Positions 16,577-25,245 of a stretch of 64,000 bases of DNA are shown here, one piece after another. This stretch comes from Acidobacteriota bacterium (GTDB taxonomy: Bacteria > Acidobacteriota > Blastocatellia > Pyrinomonadales > Pyrinomonadaceae). Within the stretch, counting starts at the first letter, position 1, and each line of letters begins with the position of its first letter. The stretch is from positions 60,499 through 124,498 of the forward strand of contig JAFAZX010000046.1 of the NCBI GenBank assembly GCA_019239425.1, read 5' to 3'. The notes beneath the pieces are model-generated. The model made no database searches, was not told the DNA's origin, and worked only from the letters and a program-made list of their open reading frames with translations. Both the position numbers and the translations under genes were made by a program.

Positions 16577-17959
16577 TCAGTCGCCCCTCCCGCGCGCGAG
16601 CCTCAGGGCGAGGTAGACGGGCAGGCTCAGCGCGAGCAGGCCGAGCGCGTAGAGGCTGTTCTCGGTGTCGCCCCAGACGGCGCCCGCGAGGAAGGCGACG
16701 GAGACGGCGAGCGCGAAGGCCGTCGTCACGGGATACCCCCGGGCGCGGTACGGCCGTGCCGTGTCGGGCTCGCGCCGCCGCAGCACGAAGATTGAGAGGA
16801 AGACGAGCGCGAGGTCGGTGACGAAGAAGAAGGCGAGCGCCGCGAGCAGCTTCGCGAACGTCCCGCTGAAGAGGATGAGTAGCACCGCCGTCCCCGCCGA
16901 GAGCGCGAGCGCCGCCGTCGGCGTCCCGCCCCGGTTGACCCGCGCGGCCGCGCGCCAGAAGAGCCGGTCGCGGCTCATCGCGTAGAGGACGCGCGGCGCC
17001 GTCAGCGTGTTCCCGTTCACCGCCGCGAGCAGGGAGACTATCGCCACCACGCCGATGACCGTCGCGCCGCGCGGCCCGAAGACGGCCTCGGCCGCCGCGC
17101 CCGCCGCGAGCTTCTGCCCCGCGAGCTGTTCCAAAGGCAGCACGCGCAGGAGCGCCGCGTTGAAGAGCATGTAGACGACGATGACGAGCAGCACGCTCCC
17201 CACCATCGCGCGCGGCACGCTGCGCGCCGCATCGAGCACCTCCTCGCCGAAGTAGACCGTGCTGTACCAGCCGTCGTACGTGTAGATGATCCCTTGCAGC
17301 GCGAGCACGACGGCCGTCAGCAGCCCGAAACCCGAAGGCACGGACAGGGGCCGCGCCGCCTGAGTCGCCGCCTGAGTCGCCGCCGCCCCGCCCTTGCCGT
17401 AGGCGAAGCAGGCCGCGATGAGGGCGACGAAGGCGAGCGTCTTCAGGAGGCTCGTCAACTCCTGCGAGCGGCCGCCCCAGCGCACGCCGCGCCACTGCAG
17501 GAGCGCGAAGGCGACCGTCACGCCGGAGGCCACCGCGAGTTCGTGCCCCGCGAGCGCGGGGGCGAGCATCCCCGCGTACTCGCCCAGAACGAGCGCGACC
17601 GCCGCCACCGTCCCGCACGTCGAGAGCCAGTCGCTCCAGCCGACGACGAAGCCCGGGTACTCGCCGAGCGCGCGCCGCGTGAAGACGTAGAAGCCGCCCG
17701 AGCGCGGGATCATCGTCCCCAGCTCCGCCACCGACACCGCGCCGCAGAGCGCGTACACGCCGCCGAGCAGCCACGCGCCCATGAAGAGCCAGGGGTTCGG
17801 CAGCTCGGCCGCCACCTCGCCCGGCGTCCGCAGGATGCCCATGCCGATGGTGATGCCGACCGTCACCGCCAGCCCGAACACGACCCCGAGCACGCGCAGC
17901 AGGTGCCCGCGCCCTTCCGTCAGGGCGGCTTCAACGGCCGGCTTCTCGACTGTCGCCAT
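16577..17959 (-). CDS. APC-superfamily amino acid permease
   Basis: 460 residues from ATG 17959, with AAGGAG upstream; GTG 17965 is the alternative. About 12 membrane segments begin at FGLAVTVGITIGMGILRTPG, the conserved APC first-helix motif with G-x-G-I. Further features are YALCGAVSVAELGTMIPRSG and YVFTRRALGEYPGFVVGWSDW. Proton-coupled uptake or exchange of amino acids is the family role; specificity is not visible. It is the first gene of the four-gene operon down to 14275. Confidence 0.92.
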   Translation of the reverse strand: MATVEKPAVEAALTEGRGHLLRVLGVVFGLAVTVGITIGMGILRTPGEVAAELPNPWLFMGAWLLGGVYALCGAVSVAELGTMIPRSGGFYVFTRRALGEYPGFVVGWSDWLSTCGTVAAVALVLGEYAGMLAPALAGHELAVASGVTVAFALLQWRGVRWGGRSQELTSLLKTLAFVALIAACFAYGKGGAAATQAATQAARPLSVPSGFGLLTAVVLALQGIIYTYDGWYSTVYFGEEVLDAARSVPRAMVGSVLLVIVVYMLFNAALLRVLPLEQLAGQKLAAGAAAEAVFGPRGATVIGVVAIVSLLAAVNGNTLTAPRVLYAMSRDRLFWRAAARVNRGGTPTAALALSAGTAVLLILFSGTFAKLLAALAFFFVTDLALVFLSIFVLRRREPDTARPYRARGYPVTTAFALAVSVAFLAGAVWGDTENSLYALGLLALSLPVYLALRLARGRGD

Positions 17960-17978
17960 TCGCACCGTGCTCCTTAAA

Positions 17979-18223
17979 AGTAGGCAGTAGGCAGACGGCA
18001 GTAGGCGGTTCGGATGGGAAGGCTATCCGTCGTCATTTGCGGGGCGGATGCCGGAGAGGCGTCGAACACAGAGACACGGAGGCACGGAGACACAGCTCGT
18101 AGAGCTATGGGCCAGTAGCCGTGTCTCCGTGCCTCCGTGTCTCTGTGTTGAATAGCCATCACCACTCGGCCCGGCCGCTCACACCGGCAACTGCCTACTG
18201 CCGTCTGCCTACTGCCCACCGCC
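17979..18223. repeat. Nested inverted repeats: CACAGAGA element inside a GTAGGCA element
   Basis: Outer arms 17979-18009 and 18189-18223 are GTAGGCA/GACGGCA words with complements. Within the 180-bp loop sits a complete CACAGAGA-type element with arms 18064-18094 and 18120-18152. The outer right arm includes the stop (TAG) of the DinB gene 18209-18694. The rest of the intergenic region, between that stop and the permease start at 17959, is loop sequence with no gene. Confidence 0.88.
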
Positions 18224-18694
18224 TTCGAAAATTTGACTGAGGTGGCTCTTGAGGTGTTCGACGTAGTCGCGCATGAGGTGTTCGAGCGTGGCGGGTTCGT
18301 CCGCGGGGACGGGCGCGAAGCCGATCTCGTGGAGGTTGTGTTCGCGCCGCGGGCGCAGGCGCTCCCGCTCGGGCGCGCGCCCGATGACGTGCGCGAGGTG
18401 CAGGTTGTAGAACTTCCAGAGGTTGACCAGCAAAGGCCACGGCTCGTCCTGGTAATCCTGCGCGCGCACCCAGTCCTCCTGCGCGTAGCCTTGGAAGACG
18501 AGGTCTTCCTTGAACTGCGCGCGGACGAAGCGCTGGTGGTTGTTCGCGGCGGAGTCCACGAGGTGGCCGAGCGTCTCCTTCGCAGACCACTTCCCTTCGG
18601 CGAGCGGCACCGCGGCCTCGGCGTCCGTCAGGGAGAGCAGGCGCGCCGAAGCCTCTTCGACCGTCCGCACGAAATCTTCGAGCACGTCTTCCAT
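18209..18694 (-). CDS. DinB-like family protein
   Basis: 161 residues from MEDVLEDFVRTVEEASARLL. DinB features: LAEGKWSAKETLGHLVDSAANNHQRF (first His after the W-S motif), NLWKFYNLHLAHVIG (second site), and a third His position in LEHLMRDYVEHLKSHL. Fold and metal site as in the DinB/YfiT superfamily; reaction unknown. The last codon and TAG lie in a repeat arm. It begins 5 nt downstream of a small exported protein's stop, so the pair is probably one transcript. Confidence 0.85.
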   Translation of the reverse strand: MEDVLEDFVRTVEEASARLLSLTDAEAAVPLAEGKWSAKETLGHLVDSAANNHQRFVRAQFKEDLVFQGYAQEDWVRAQDYQDEPWPLLVNLWKFYNLHLAHVIGRAPERERLRPRREHNLHEIGFAPVPADEPATLEHLMRDYVEHLKSHLSQIFEGGGQ

Positions 18695-18699
18695 CAACG

Positions 18700-19098
18700 T
18701 CACCCCCGCCTGCGCTTGCCGCGCCGCCCCTCCGAGTCGAGCTCGTCCGTCGTGGCGAGCACGAACTTCCCCTTCACGACGACCCTGCCCCCCACCGCGC
18801 ACGTCCAACTGAAGCGCGTCGCGTTCGTGGCCCAGTCGTAGGCGGCGAAGTCTTCGGGGAAGTTGACGTAGCCGAAGTTGTCGCCCTCGACCTTGACCTG
18901 CGTCCGCCACTTCTTGCCCGTGCGCTCGGAGGTCACGACGAAGGTCGCCTCGTAGCCGCCGAGGTCGTCGTTCTTGTCGCGCACGCCGAGCCGCACGCTC
19001 GGCGCCTCAGACCACTGCCACTGCACCTGCCGCGCCGGCGCCGCCGCGCCCGCCACGCACATCAACAGCACGAACAACAACGCACACGCTCTCCTCAT
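18700..19098 (-). CDS. Small secreted protein, unknown function
   Basis: 132 residues from MRRACALLFVLLMCVAGAAA, a clear Sec signal peptide with likely cleavage after AGAAA; a strong GGAGAGGG site precedes the ATG. The mature part is beta-rich (SVRLGVRDKNDDLGGYEATF, GKKWRTQVKVEGDNFGYVNF) and ends in a basic tail (EGRRGKRRRG). I do not recognise the family. A longer frame to 19137 would begin within the AATTTGAAATTT repeat and is rejected. Confidence 0.72.
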   Translation of the reverse strand: MRRACALLFVLLMCVAGAAAPARQVQWQWSEAPSVRLGVRDKNDDLGGYEATFVVTSERTGKKWRTQVKVEGDNFGYVNFPEDFAAYDWATNATRFSWTCAVGGRVVVKGKFVLATTDELDSEGRRGKRRRG

Positions 19099-19121
19099 CC
19101 CTCTCCTTCCGCTTGAGAACT

Positions 19122-19155
19122 TAATTTGAAATTTCAAATTTGAAATTTGAAATTC
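19122..19155. repeat. AATTTGAAATTTCAAA palindromic tract
   Basis: AT-rich tract of alternating TTTGAAA/TTTCAAA words, contrasting sharply with the GC-rich surroundings, directly after the stop of the SDR gene. A related perfect palindrome lies at 56175-56204. Confidence 0.7.
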
Positions 19156-19905
19156 TTAAAGCGACTGACCGCCGTCGACGTTGAGGACGGCGCCGGTGAT
19201 GTGGCGCGCGCGTTCGGAGCAGAGGAAGAGGACGGCGTGCGCCACGTCCTCGGGCTCGCCCATGCGGCCGAGGGGCGACTCGTGCGCGGCGCGCTCGCGG
19301 ACGGCGTCGGGCAGGCGCTCGACCAGCGGCGTGCGGATGAAGCCCGGCGAGACGGCGTTGACGCAGACGCCGTAGCGCCCCAGCTCGGCCGCCGCCGAAC
19401 GCGTCAGGGCGACGAGTCCCGCCTTCGACGCCGCGTAGTTCGCCAGCCCGAAACGCCCGCGCCCGGCCTCAATCGAGGCGACGTTGACGACGCGCCCCGC
19501 GCGCACCCGCCGGAAGTGTCGCGCGGCCGCCTGCGTGTAGCTGAAGGCGCCCTTGAGGTTCGTGTCGAGGACGAGCTGCCACTGCTCCTCCGACATCTCC
19601 CACAGGGGCGCGTCCGCGGTCGTGCCCGCGGCGTTGACGAGAAGGTCGAGCCGGCCCAGGCGCACCAAAGTCTCTTCGAGCACGCCCTCGGCCCGCGCGT
19701 GCTCGCGCACGTCCGCGCGGAAAGATAACACGCGCCCGCCCGCGGCCTTCAACAAATTCTCGACCTGCGCGAGCTGCGCCTCGGCCGCCGCGTCCACCAC
19801 GACGAGGTCTGCGCCCGCGCGCGCCAGCTCCCACGCGCAGGCGCGCCCGATCCCCGACGCCCCGCCCGTCACCAGCGCGACCCTGCCCTCGAACTCTAAC
19901 TGCAT
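19156..19905 (-). CDS. Short-chain dehydrogenase/reductase (FabG-like)
   Basis: 249 residues, classical SDR. Cofactor motif VTGGASGIGRACA, NAAG in LLVNAAGTT, catalytic Ser in NVASIEAG, and YxxxK in ANYAASKAG. The C-terminus has the common LNVDGGQSL ending. An acidic residue after beta-2 (VVVDAAAEA) suggests NAD(H) preference, by family rule. Substrate unknown. It is downstream of the M61 peptidase on the same strand, separated by a GTGATAA repeat. Confidence 0.92.
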   Translation of the reverse strand: MQLEFEGRVALVTGGASGIGRACAWELARAGADLVVVDAAAEAQLAQVENLLKAAGGRVLSFRADVREHARAEGVLEETLVRLGRLDLLVNAAGTTADAPLWEMSEEQWQLVLDTNLKGAFSYTQAAARHFRRVRAGRVVNVASIEAGRGRFGLANYAASKAGLVALTRSAAAELGRYGVCVNAVSPGFIRTPLVERLPDAVRERAAHESPLGRMGEPEDVAHAVLFLCSERARHITGAVLNVDGGQSL

Positions 19906-19911
19906 ACGTTC

Positions 19912-20000
19912 AGGTGATAAGTGATGAGTGATAAGTGATAAGAAAGACCGGAGCCGCCGTCTTCATCTTATCACTCATCACTTATCACTCATCACTTCAC
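19912..20000. repeat. Inverted repeat of GTGATAA heptamers
   Basis: Left arm 19913-19941 is GTGATAA, GTGATGA, GTGATAA, GTGATAA plus G. The right arm 19966-19999 is the complement plus one extra word. The left-arm 29-mer is identical to the one at 39756-39784. The M61 protease stop (TGA, 19999-19997) begins the right arm. Confidence 0.88.
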
Positions 20001-21898
20001 TTCGGGAAGGGAGCGCCGAGCCACGACTGGTAGTTGCGCTTCTGCTGGTCGCTGACTTCCGCGCGCGGGACGATGCGGTAGGTGGCGGCGGCGCGCGTGC
20101 CGAGTTTGAGGTTGAGCGTGCGCAGCTCGTCGCCGCGGAAGACCGTGAGCGCGAGCGGGTCGCCGGGCCGCCTCGCGGCGATGCGTTCGTCGAGGAGGTC
20201 GCTCGTGGCGCGGTAGCCGTCCACGGCGACGATCTGGTCTCCGGCGTTCAGGCCCTGTTCGTAGGCGGCCGTGCCCGCGGGCACCGCCCTGACGACGAGC
20301 GCGCCCGGCGGAACCGCCCTGCCCACGACCTGCTCGCCGTCCTTGGCGAAGGTCGCGCCGAGGTCGGCCACGGTCGGCGCGGGCCGCCCCGCGGCGTCGC
20401 TCGCGGTGTCGAGCCTGAGGCCCACCCACGCGAGCGCCGCGTCGTAGTCCAGCTCCTCGCGCCCGCGGACGTAGCGGCGGAAGAACTCTTCGAGGCTCGT
20501 GCCGGCCGCGCGCTCCGCCGCTTGTTGAAAGTCGGCGGGCGTGTAGTTGCGCCCCCTTTTGAAGTAGTCGTTGTAGAGCGCGCGCATCACGTCGTCGAGC
20601 GTGCGCGCGCCGCCCGAGCGCCGGCGGATTTCGAGGTCGAGGAGCAGGCCGAGGACGGCGCCCTTGTCGTAGTAGGAGATCGAAGAGTTGACCGAGTTCT
20701 CGTCCGGCCGGTACTGCCTGACCCACGCGTCGAAGCTCGACTCCTCGGCGCTCATCAACAGACGGCCCGGCGTCTGCTGCAAGCTCTGGACGTCGCGCGC
20801 GACGACTTCGAGGTAGCGCCGGTCGGTCAGCAGCCCCGCGCGGCGCGGGAAGATGTTCTCGTAGTAGCTGGTGATGCCCTCCGCCACCCAGAGCAGGCGC
20901 GTGTGGTTCTCCTGCGTGTAGTCGAAGGGGCCGAGCGCGTCGGGGCGAATGCGCTTGACGTTCCAGAGGTGGAAGAACTCGTGCGCGAAGAGCGTGTGCA
21001 GGCTGCGCCAGTCCTCGGCCGACGAGAAGCCGAAGCGCCGCCACGTGAGCGCCGTCGAGTTGAGGTGTTCGAGCCCGCCGCCGCCCGACTGCCCGAGCAT
21101 GAGGAGGAACGTGTAGTCTCGGTAGGGAATCTCTCCCATCATCTCGGCCTCGGCCTCGACTATCTTCTGCGCGTCGCGCCGCAGGCGCTCGGCGTCGTAG
21201 TCGCCCTCGCCGTCGACGACGACGCGGTGCGGCACGCCCTTGACCTCGAAGGAGAGGACGCGGAAGTTGCTCGCGAGGAAGGGCGAGTCGTAGAGGACGT
21301 CGAAGTTCTCGGCGCGGAAGGTGTTCGCCGCGCCGCCCGCGGCGGGCAGCCCCGTCGCGACCTTCCACTCGCCGAACGGCTCGACCTTGAGCGTCGAGGG
21401 CGCGCCCAGCAGCCCGTCCGGGTAGACGAGGAGGTTGGCGTTGTTCCAGAAGCCGTGGCGGTCGTTCAGCTCGGCCGTGCGCACCGACAGCTCGTTGGCG
21501 TAGACCGAGTAGCGCACGCGCACCTCGCGCGCGCCCGAGGTCTCGACGCGCCAGGTGTTCTTGTTCGCCTTCGTCCAGGCGAGCGCGCGGCTGCCGCCGT
21601 CGCGCGCCTCGAACTCCTGCACGTTGCGCTCGAACTCGCGGACGAGGTAAGAGCCGGGCGTCCAGACCGGCATAATTAAGTCGAGCGCGGCGGGCGCCGC
21701 GCCGCGGTACCTGAGCGTCGCCTCGACGTTGAAGAGGTGCGTGTGCGGCCGCGGCATCGAGACCGTGTAAGCGATCTCGGGGGCGTCCGCGGGGACTGCG
21801 CGCGCGCGCTGGTCTTTGACCTGCGCGTTCGCGGCGCCCAGTGAAAACAGAAACAGTGCCGTCGCGAGGACGGACGACTTCGCGCGAGTGCGTCGCAT
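19997..21898 (-). CDS. M61 glycyl aminopeptidase-like protease with PDZ domain
   Basis: 633 residues from ATG 21898 (GGAAGT upstream); signal peptide MRRTRAKSSVLATALFLFSL ending ANA. An N-terminal beta domain is followed by the gluzincin zinc motif HEFFHLWNVKRI near residue 304 and, about 45 residues earlier, GGGLEHLNST, typical of M61. The C-terminal 110 residues form a PDZ domain (YEQGLNAGDQIVAVDGYR). Known activity: release of N-terminal Gly or Ala from peptides; location predicted periplasmic or outer surface. A TTG start at 21922 would add eight residues before the leader and is less likely. Confidence 0.93.
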   Translation of the reverse strand: MRRTRAKSSVLATALFLFSLGAANAQVKDQRARAVPADAPEIAYTVSMPRPHTHLFNVEATLRYRGAAPAALDLIMPVWTPGSYLVREFERNVQEFEARDGGSRALAWTKANKNTWRVETSGAREVRVRYSVYANELSVRTAELNDRHGFWNNANLLVYPDGLLGAPSTLKVEPFGEWKVATGLPAAGGAANTFRAENFDVLYDSPFLASNFRVLSFEVKGVPHRVVVDGEGDYDAERLRRDAQKIVEAEAEMMGEIPYRDYTFLLMLGQSGGGGLEHLNSTALTWRRFGFSSAEDWRSLHTLFAHEFFHLWNVKRIRPDALGPFDYTQENHTRLLWVAEGITSYYENIFPRRAGLLTDRRYLEVVARDVQSLQQTPGRLLMSAEESSFDAWVRQYRPDENSVNSSISYYDKGAVLGLLLDLEIRRRSGGARTLDDVMRALYNDYFKRGRNYTPADFQQAAERAAGTSLEEFFRRYVRGREELDYDAALAWVGLRLDTASDAAGRPAPTVADLGATFAKDGEQVVGRAVPPGALVVRAVPAGTAAYEQGLNAGDQIVAVDGYRATSDLLDERIAARRPGDPLALTVFRGDELRTLNLKLGTRAAATYRIVPRAEVSDQQKRNYQSWLGAPFPK

Positions 21899-22072
21899 CG
21901 TGCTGAACACTTCCTTCGTCAAACTTAAAATGTGTGGGAGAAGTTAACGGGGGAATCTTACAACGAAACTCCGCGCGCGGGCGAACGGCGCGCCGCGCTT
22001 CCAACGGCGCGCAGAGTTGTGTCAAACTTTCGACCGAACGGAATCGGTTTCATATACACGGAGGGCAAAGCA

Positions 22073-22564
22073 ATGGCGACGGTGGCATGTCTGAACTGTG
22101 GCGCGAAGAACCGCGTGGACGAGCGCGTAACCCTGGTCGGCAAGCAGCCCGTGTGCGGCCGCTGCGGCACGAGACTGCCGGGCGCGGGCGTCGGCGAGTC
22201 GGCGTGGGACGCGGGGCCGGGCGTCAAACGTGACGAGGGCAAGCCCGTGACGGTCACGGACGCGACCTTCGCGCGCGAGGTGTTGGAAGCCTCCGCGGCG
22301 CGCCCCGTGCTGCTCGACGCCTGGGCGCCGTGGTGCGGCCCCTGCCGCGTGATCGCGCCCGCGCTCGAAGAGCTGGCCGCCGAGTCGGCCGGCCTCTACC
22401 GCGTCGCCAAGCTCAACGTGGACGAGAACCCGCGCACCGCCGCCGCCCTCGGCATCCAGTCCATCCCGACCCTCTTCGTCTACAAGAACGGCCAGCCCGT
22501 CGAACGCATCGTCGGCGCCCAACCCAAGAACGTCCTCGCCGCACGCCTCGCGGCGCATTTGTAA
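22073..22564 (+). CDS. trxC: Thioredoxin with N-terminal zinc ribbon (thioredoxin 2/TrxC type)
   Basis: 163 residues. The N-terminal zinc ribbon has cysteines C6/C9 and C28/C31 ([14 protein letters not shown]), as in TrxC. A flexible linker of about 35 residues follows, then the thioredoxin fold with the WCGPC redox motif (C88, C91), the VDENP loop and the cis-proline in [11 protein letters not shown]. It is a cytosolic disulfide reductase; zinc-ribbon thioredoxins are often linked to oxidative stress. The longer frame from 21932 is rejected: ATG 22073 follows GGAGGG at good spacing. The gene converges on the TPR gene with a hairpin between. Confidence 0.93.
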   Translation: MATVACLNCGAKNRVDERVTLVGKQPVCGRCGTRLPGAGVGESAWDAGPGVKRDEGKPVTVTDATFAREVLEASAARPVLLDAWAPWCGPCRVIAPALEELAAESAGLYRVAKLNVDENPRTAAALGIQSIPTLFVYKNGQPVERIVGAQPKNVLAARLAAHL

Positions 22565-22642
22565 GGGTGCTGGGTGCTGGGTTCCAGGTGCTGGTTAAAA
22601 CGACGTTCTTCCCCAGCACCTGGAACCCAGCACCCAGCACCT
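22565..22642. repeat. Perfect inverted repeat of GGTGCTG heptamers between convergent genes
   Basis: Arms 22566-22594 and 22612-22640 match over about 29 bp (GGTGCTG, GGTGCTG, GGTTCCA, GGTGCTG and complement). The loop is 17 bp. The TAA stops of the thioredoxin gene (22562-22564) and of the TPR gene (22644-22642) flank the two arm ends. Confidence 0.9.
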
Positions 22643-25239
22643 TATTGAACGTTGACCGTCACCGTGCCCTTGCCGCAGGGGGAGGTGAAGTTGACGAGGA
22701 AGGCGCCGGGCTTGCCGCTGGTGGAGCTGACGACGAAGCGCGTGCCGTTGCCGTCCTCTTCCTTGTGCGTCTCGGCGAGGACGGCGATGTCGGCCCAGTT
22801 CGGGGTCGAGGGTTCGATGCGCGGCAGCGCCTGGCCCGTGTAGCCGAGGATGCCCACGTAGACGGCCGCGCGGCCGCCGTTGCCCTTGATGTTTAGCTCG
22901 GTGTCGCCGAGCGTCAACATGCACTTGCCGTCCGGCGGCGCGGCTTTGATGGCCGGAGTCGGCGAGGGCATGGGCGAAGGCGAAGGAGTCGGCGTCGCCT
23001 CGGGTGAAGGCGAAGGAGTCGGTGTCGCTTCGGTCGCGGGGGTCGCGGGCGGCGAGGCGGGACTCGGCTCGGGCGTCGGTGTGACCGCGCGCGTCGGTTC
23101 GGGCGAAGGAGTCGGCGTCGGCTCGGCGATGGCCGGCGTCACCGTGGGCGCGGCCGTGTCGTTGGATGCGGTCTGCGTCGGGGCCGCGGGCGTCGGGGCC
23201 GGGCTCGGCGAAGGTGAGGGCGAGGGCGTCGCCGCGGCGACGGTCGCGAGTGGCGTCCCGAGAAGTTTTTCGAGTCCGTTGAGCGAGCCGTTGTTGAGCT
23301 TCTTGTAGAGCGCCTGGATGGCGGGCAGACGCTCCGGGTCGGGCAGGGAGCGGTAGCTCGTGACGTATGCGGCCAGCGCGTCGCGCGCGCTCCCGCTCGC
23401 TTCGAGCGCCGCGCCCAGGCGCCACTCCGCCTCGCGCCACCACATGGAGTTCTCGGGCAGCACGCTCACCGCGCGTCGCAGGCGCACGGCCGCCTCGGCC
23501 GTCTGGCCCTGCTTGTAGAGCGCCCAACCGGCGAGCCCCTCGATCCTCCCGCGCAAGACCCTCGAGAGCGTGTCGCGGTCGCTCGCGAAGATGTTGAGCG
23601 GCGCGCCCTGCTCGACGACCTGCTTACGCAGCTCCTTGACCTCGAGCGTCTCGGCGAAGAGCGCGATGGGCGCGTAGGCCACGCCGAGCGCCGGCTCGAC
23701 GCCGCCGATGGCCGCCTCCGCGCGCGCCAGGGTCTCTTCGGGCGCCACCCCCACCTGCTCAAGCCTGTGCGCGGCGTAGACGTTGCGGTAGGCGCGCATC
23801 GCGTCGTCGCCCGCGGCGAACTCGCGCGCGGCCTCGGCCGCCGCCTTCGCGTCCGAAGCGTCCGGCGCGGTCGCGCCCCTGAGCGCGAGCAGAGCTTTCA
23901 ACATCCGCCCCTCCGAGGGCGGCGCGGCGCTCTCGAACTGCGCGAGGCTCGCGCGCCGCTCGGGCGCGAGCAGCTCGTTGAAGTCCGCGGCCGAGGCCTC
24001 GACGCGGCCGGCGAGCCGCGCCACCAGCTTGCCGTCGCGCAAAGTGAAGGAGCGCGCGAGCTGTTCGGCCGCGTCGTCGTAGAGTCCCGCGGCCGCCTCC
24101 GCCGCGGCCAGCTCGTAGTCGAGCGTGGCGAAGTTGCCGTAGCGGAGCGCGGCCCTGAAGGCGCGCTCGGCTTCGAGCGGCCGGCGGAGTGCGAGCAGCG
24201 CGCGCCCCTGCGCGACGCGCGCCCAGACCCAGCCGAAGCGCGGCTCGAAGGCGACGGCCTTCTCCGCCAACTCGAGCGCGCGCGCGCCGTCGCCGTGCGC
24301 CGCGTACCAGTAGGAAGCGCCGACCAGCAGGGGCAGGTCGCGCGCCTCGCCCGTCAAGGCCGGCTGCAACTCGCGCTCGGCCTCCTCGCGCCGCCCCGCG
24401 TCGAAGAGCGAGAGCACCACGCCCGCGTGCGCGTTCACGTCCTGCACGTTTGCCGCGAGCAGTTCTTTGTAGATCGCGGCCGCCTCATCGGGCTTGCCCG
24501 TCGCGCGCTTCAGCTCGGCCAGCGTGCGGCGCACGGCGACGTTCTGCGGGTCGAGTTCGGCGGCGCGCGCGAACTCGGCCGCCGACTCTTCGAGCTTGAG
24601 CGAGTAGCGGTAGGCGACGCCGAGCGCTTGGTGCGCGGTCGCCATGTCGGGCTTCAGGGTGATGGCGGCCTGCGCGAGCCGCGCGCCCTCTTCGGGCTGC
24701 TCGATGCCGAGGAAGAAGGAGGCGACGGCGAGCAGGCGCGTCGCGTTCCCTTCGGCGAGCGACTCCACGGTGCGCGCCAGCTCGAGCCCCGCGTCGCGCT
24801 CGCCGAGCACGTAGAGGTTCGCGGGCAGTTGCGCGACGACCTCCGCGAAGAGCTTGTCGGACATCTGCGCGGGCGCCTCCGCGACGGCCGCGCGGAAGAG
24901 CTCGATGGCGGCGGCGCGGTCGCCGGCCCGCAGTTTCTCATCGCCGAGCGCGGCACGCGCGCTCGTCAGAAGCTCCTGCGCGCGGAGCGTCTGCGGCGAG
25001 TCGGGGTTCGCCTTGAGGAACGCCGTCAGGCGCTCGACGCGCGCGGCCGCGTCGAGCTTGACGATCTCGTCCAGTTCCGCCTTCAAAGCGTCCTCGCCCG
25101 CGGGCTTCGCCGCCGCGGGCTTCGGTTTCGTGTCGGCCGCCTTCGGCTTCTGCGCCGCCGGCTTGCGCTGCGCGAAGGAGGCGCCGGCCGTCAACGTCAG
25201 GAAGGATGAGAGTGCGAAGCTGGCGAAAGTACGTTTCAT
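22642..25239 (-). CDS. Secreted TPR-repeat protein with long Pro/Ser/Thr linker and C-terminal domain
   Basis: 865 residues. Signal peptide MKRTFASFALSSFLTLTAGA, then a Lys/Ala/Pro-rich stretch and about 500 residues of TPR-like helical repeats (e.g. ALGVAYRYSLKLEESAAEFA, AELDPQNVAVRRTLAELKRA). Near residues 655-765 is a low-complexity linker of repeated TPSPSP/TPTPEP units, followed by a compact C-terminal domain of about 90 residues beginning GKCMLTLGDTELNIKGNG. I do not recognise the last domain. The architecture suggests a periplasmic or surface scaffold. It is 6 nt downstream of the alkaline-phosphatase-family gene. Confidence 0.85.
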   Translation of the reverse strand: MKRTFASFALSSFLTLTAGASFAQRKPAAQKPKAADTKPKPAAAKPAGEDALKAELDEIVKLDAAARVERLTAFLKANPDSPQTLRAQELLTSARAALGDEKLRAGDRAAAIELFRAAVAEAPAQMSDKLFAEVVAQLPANLYVLGERDAGLELARTVESLAEGNATRLLAVASFFLGIEQPEEGARLAQAAITLKPDMATAHQALGVAYRYSLKLEESAAEFARAAELDPQNVAVRRTLAELKRATGKPDEAAAIYKELLAANVQDVNAHAGVVLSLFDAGRREEAERELQPALTGEARDLPLLVGASYWYAAHGDGARALELAEKAVAFEPRFGWVWARVAQGRALLALRRPLEAERAFRAALRYGNFATLDYELAAAEAAAGLYDDAAEQLARSFTLRDGKLVARLAGRVEASAADFNELLAPERRASLAQFESAAPPSEGRMLKALLALRGATAPDASDAKAAAEAAREFAAGDDAMRAYRNVYAAHRLEQVGVAPEETLARAEAAIGGVEPALGVAYAPIALFAETLEVKELRKQVVEQGAPLNIFASDRDTLSRVLRGRIEGLAGWALYKQGQTAEAAVRLRRAVSVLPENSMWWREAEWRLGAALEASGSARDALAAYVTSYRSLPDPERLPAIQALYKKLNNGSLNGLEKLLGTPLATVAAATPSPSPSPSPAPTPAAPTQTASNDTAAPTVTPAIAEPTPTPSPEPTRAVTPTPEPSPASPPATPATEATPTPSPSPEATPTPSPSPMPSPTPAIKAAPPDGKCMLTLGDTELNIKGNGGRAAVYVGILGYTGQALPRIEPSTPNWADIAVLAETHKEEDGNGTRFVVSSTSGKPGAFLVNFTSPCGKGTVTVNVQ

Positions 25240-25245
25240 AAATCC

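Noticed and set aside
15639..17774. Extension of the 194-residue membrane protein to a 906-codon frame
   Set aside because: The upstream part overlaps the methyltransferase and permease, whose motifs are clear in another frame; it has no coding character.
17979..18223. CRISPR array
   Set aside because: Repeats are 7-8 bp words arranged as inverted arms, not 25-40 bp direct repeats with unique spacers, and no cas genes are present.
22022..22558. Minus-strand frame opposite thioredoxin
   Set aside because: The plus strand has the zinc ribbon and WCGPC; the minus frame has neither start nor motif.
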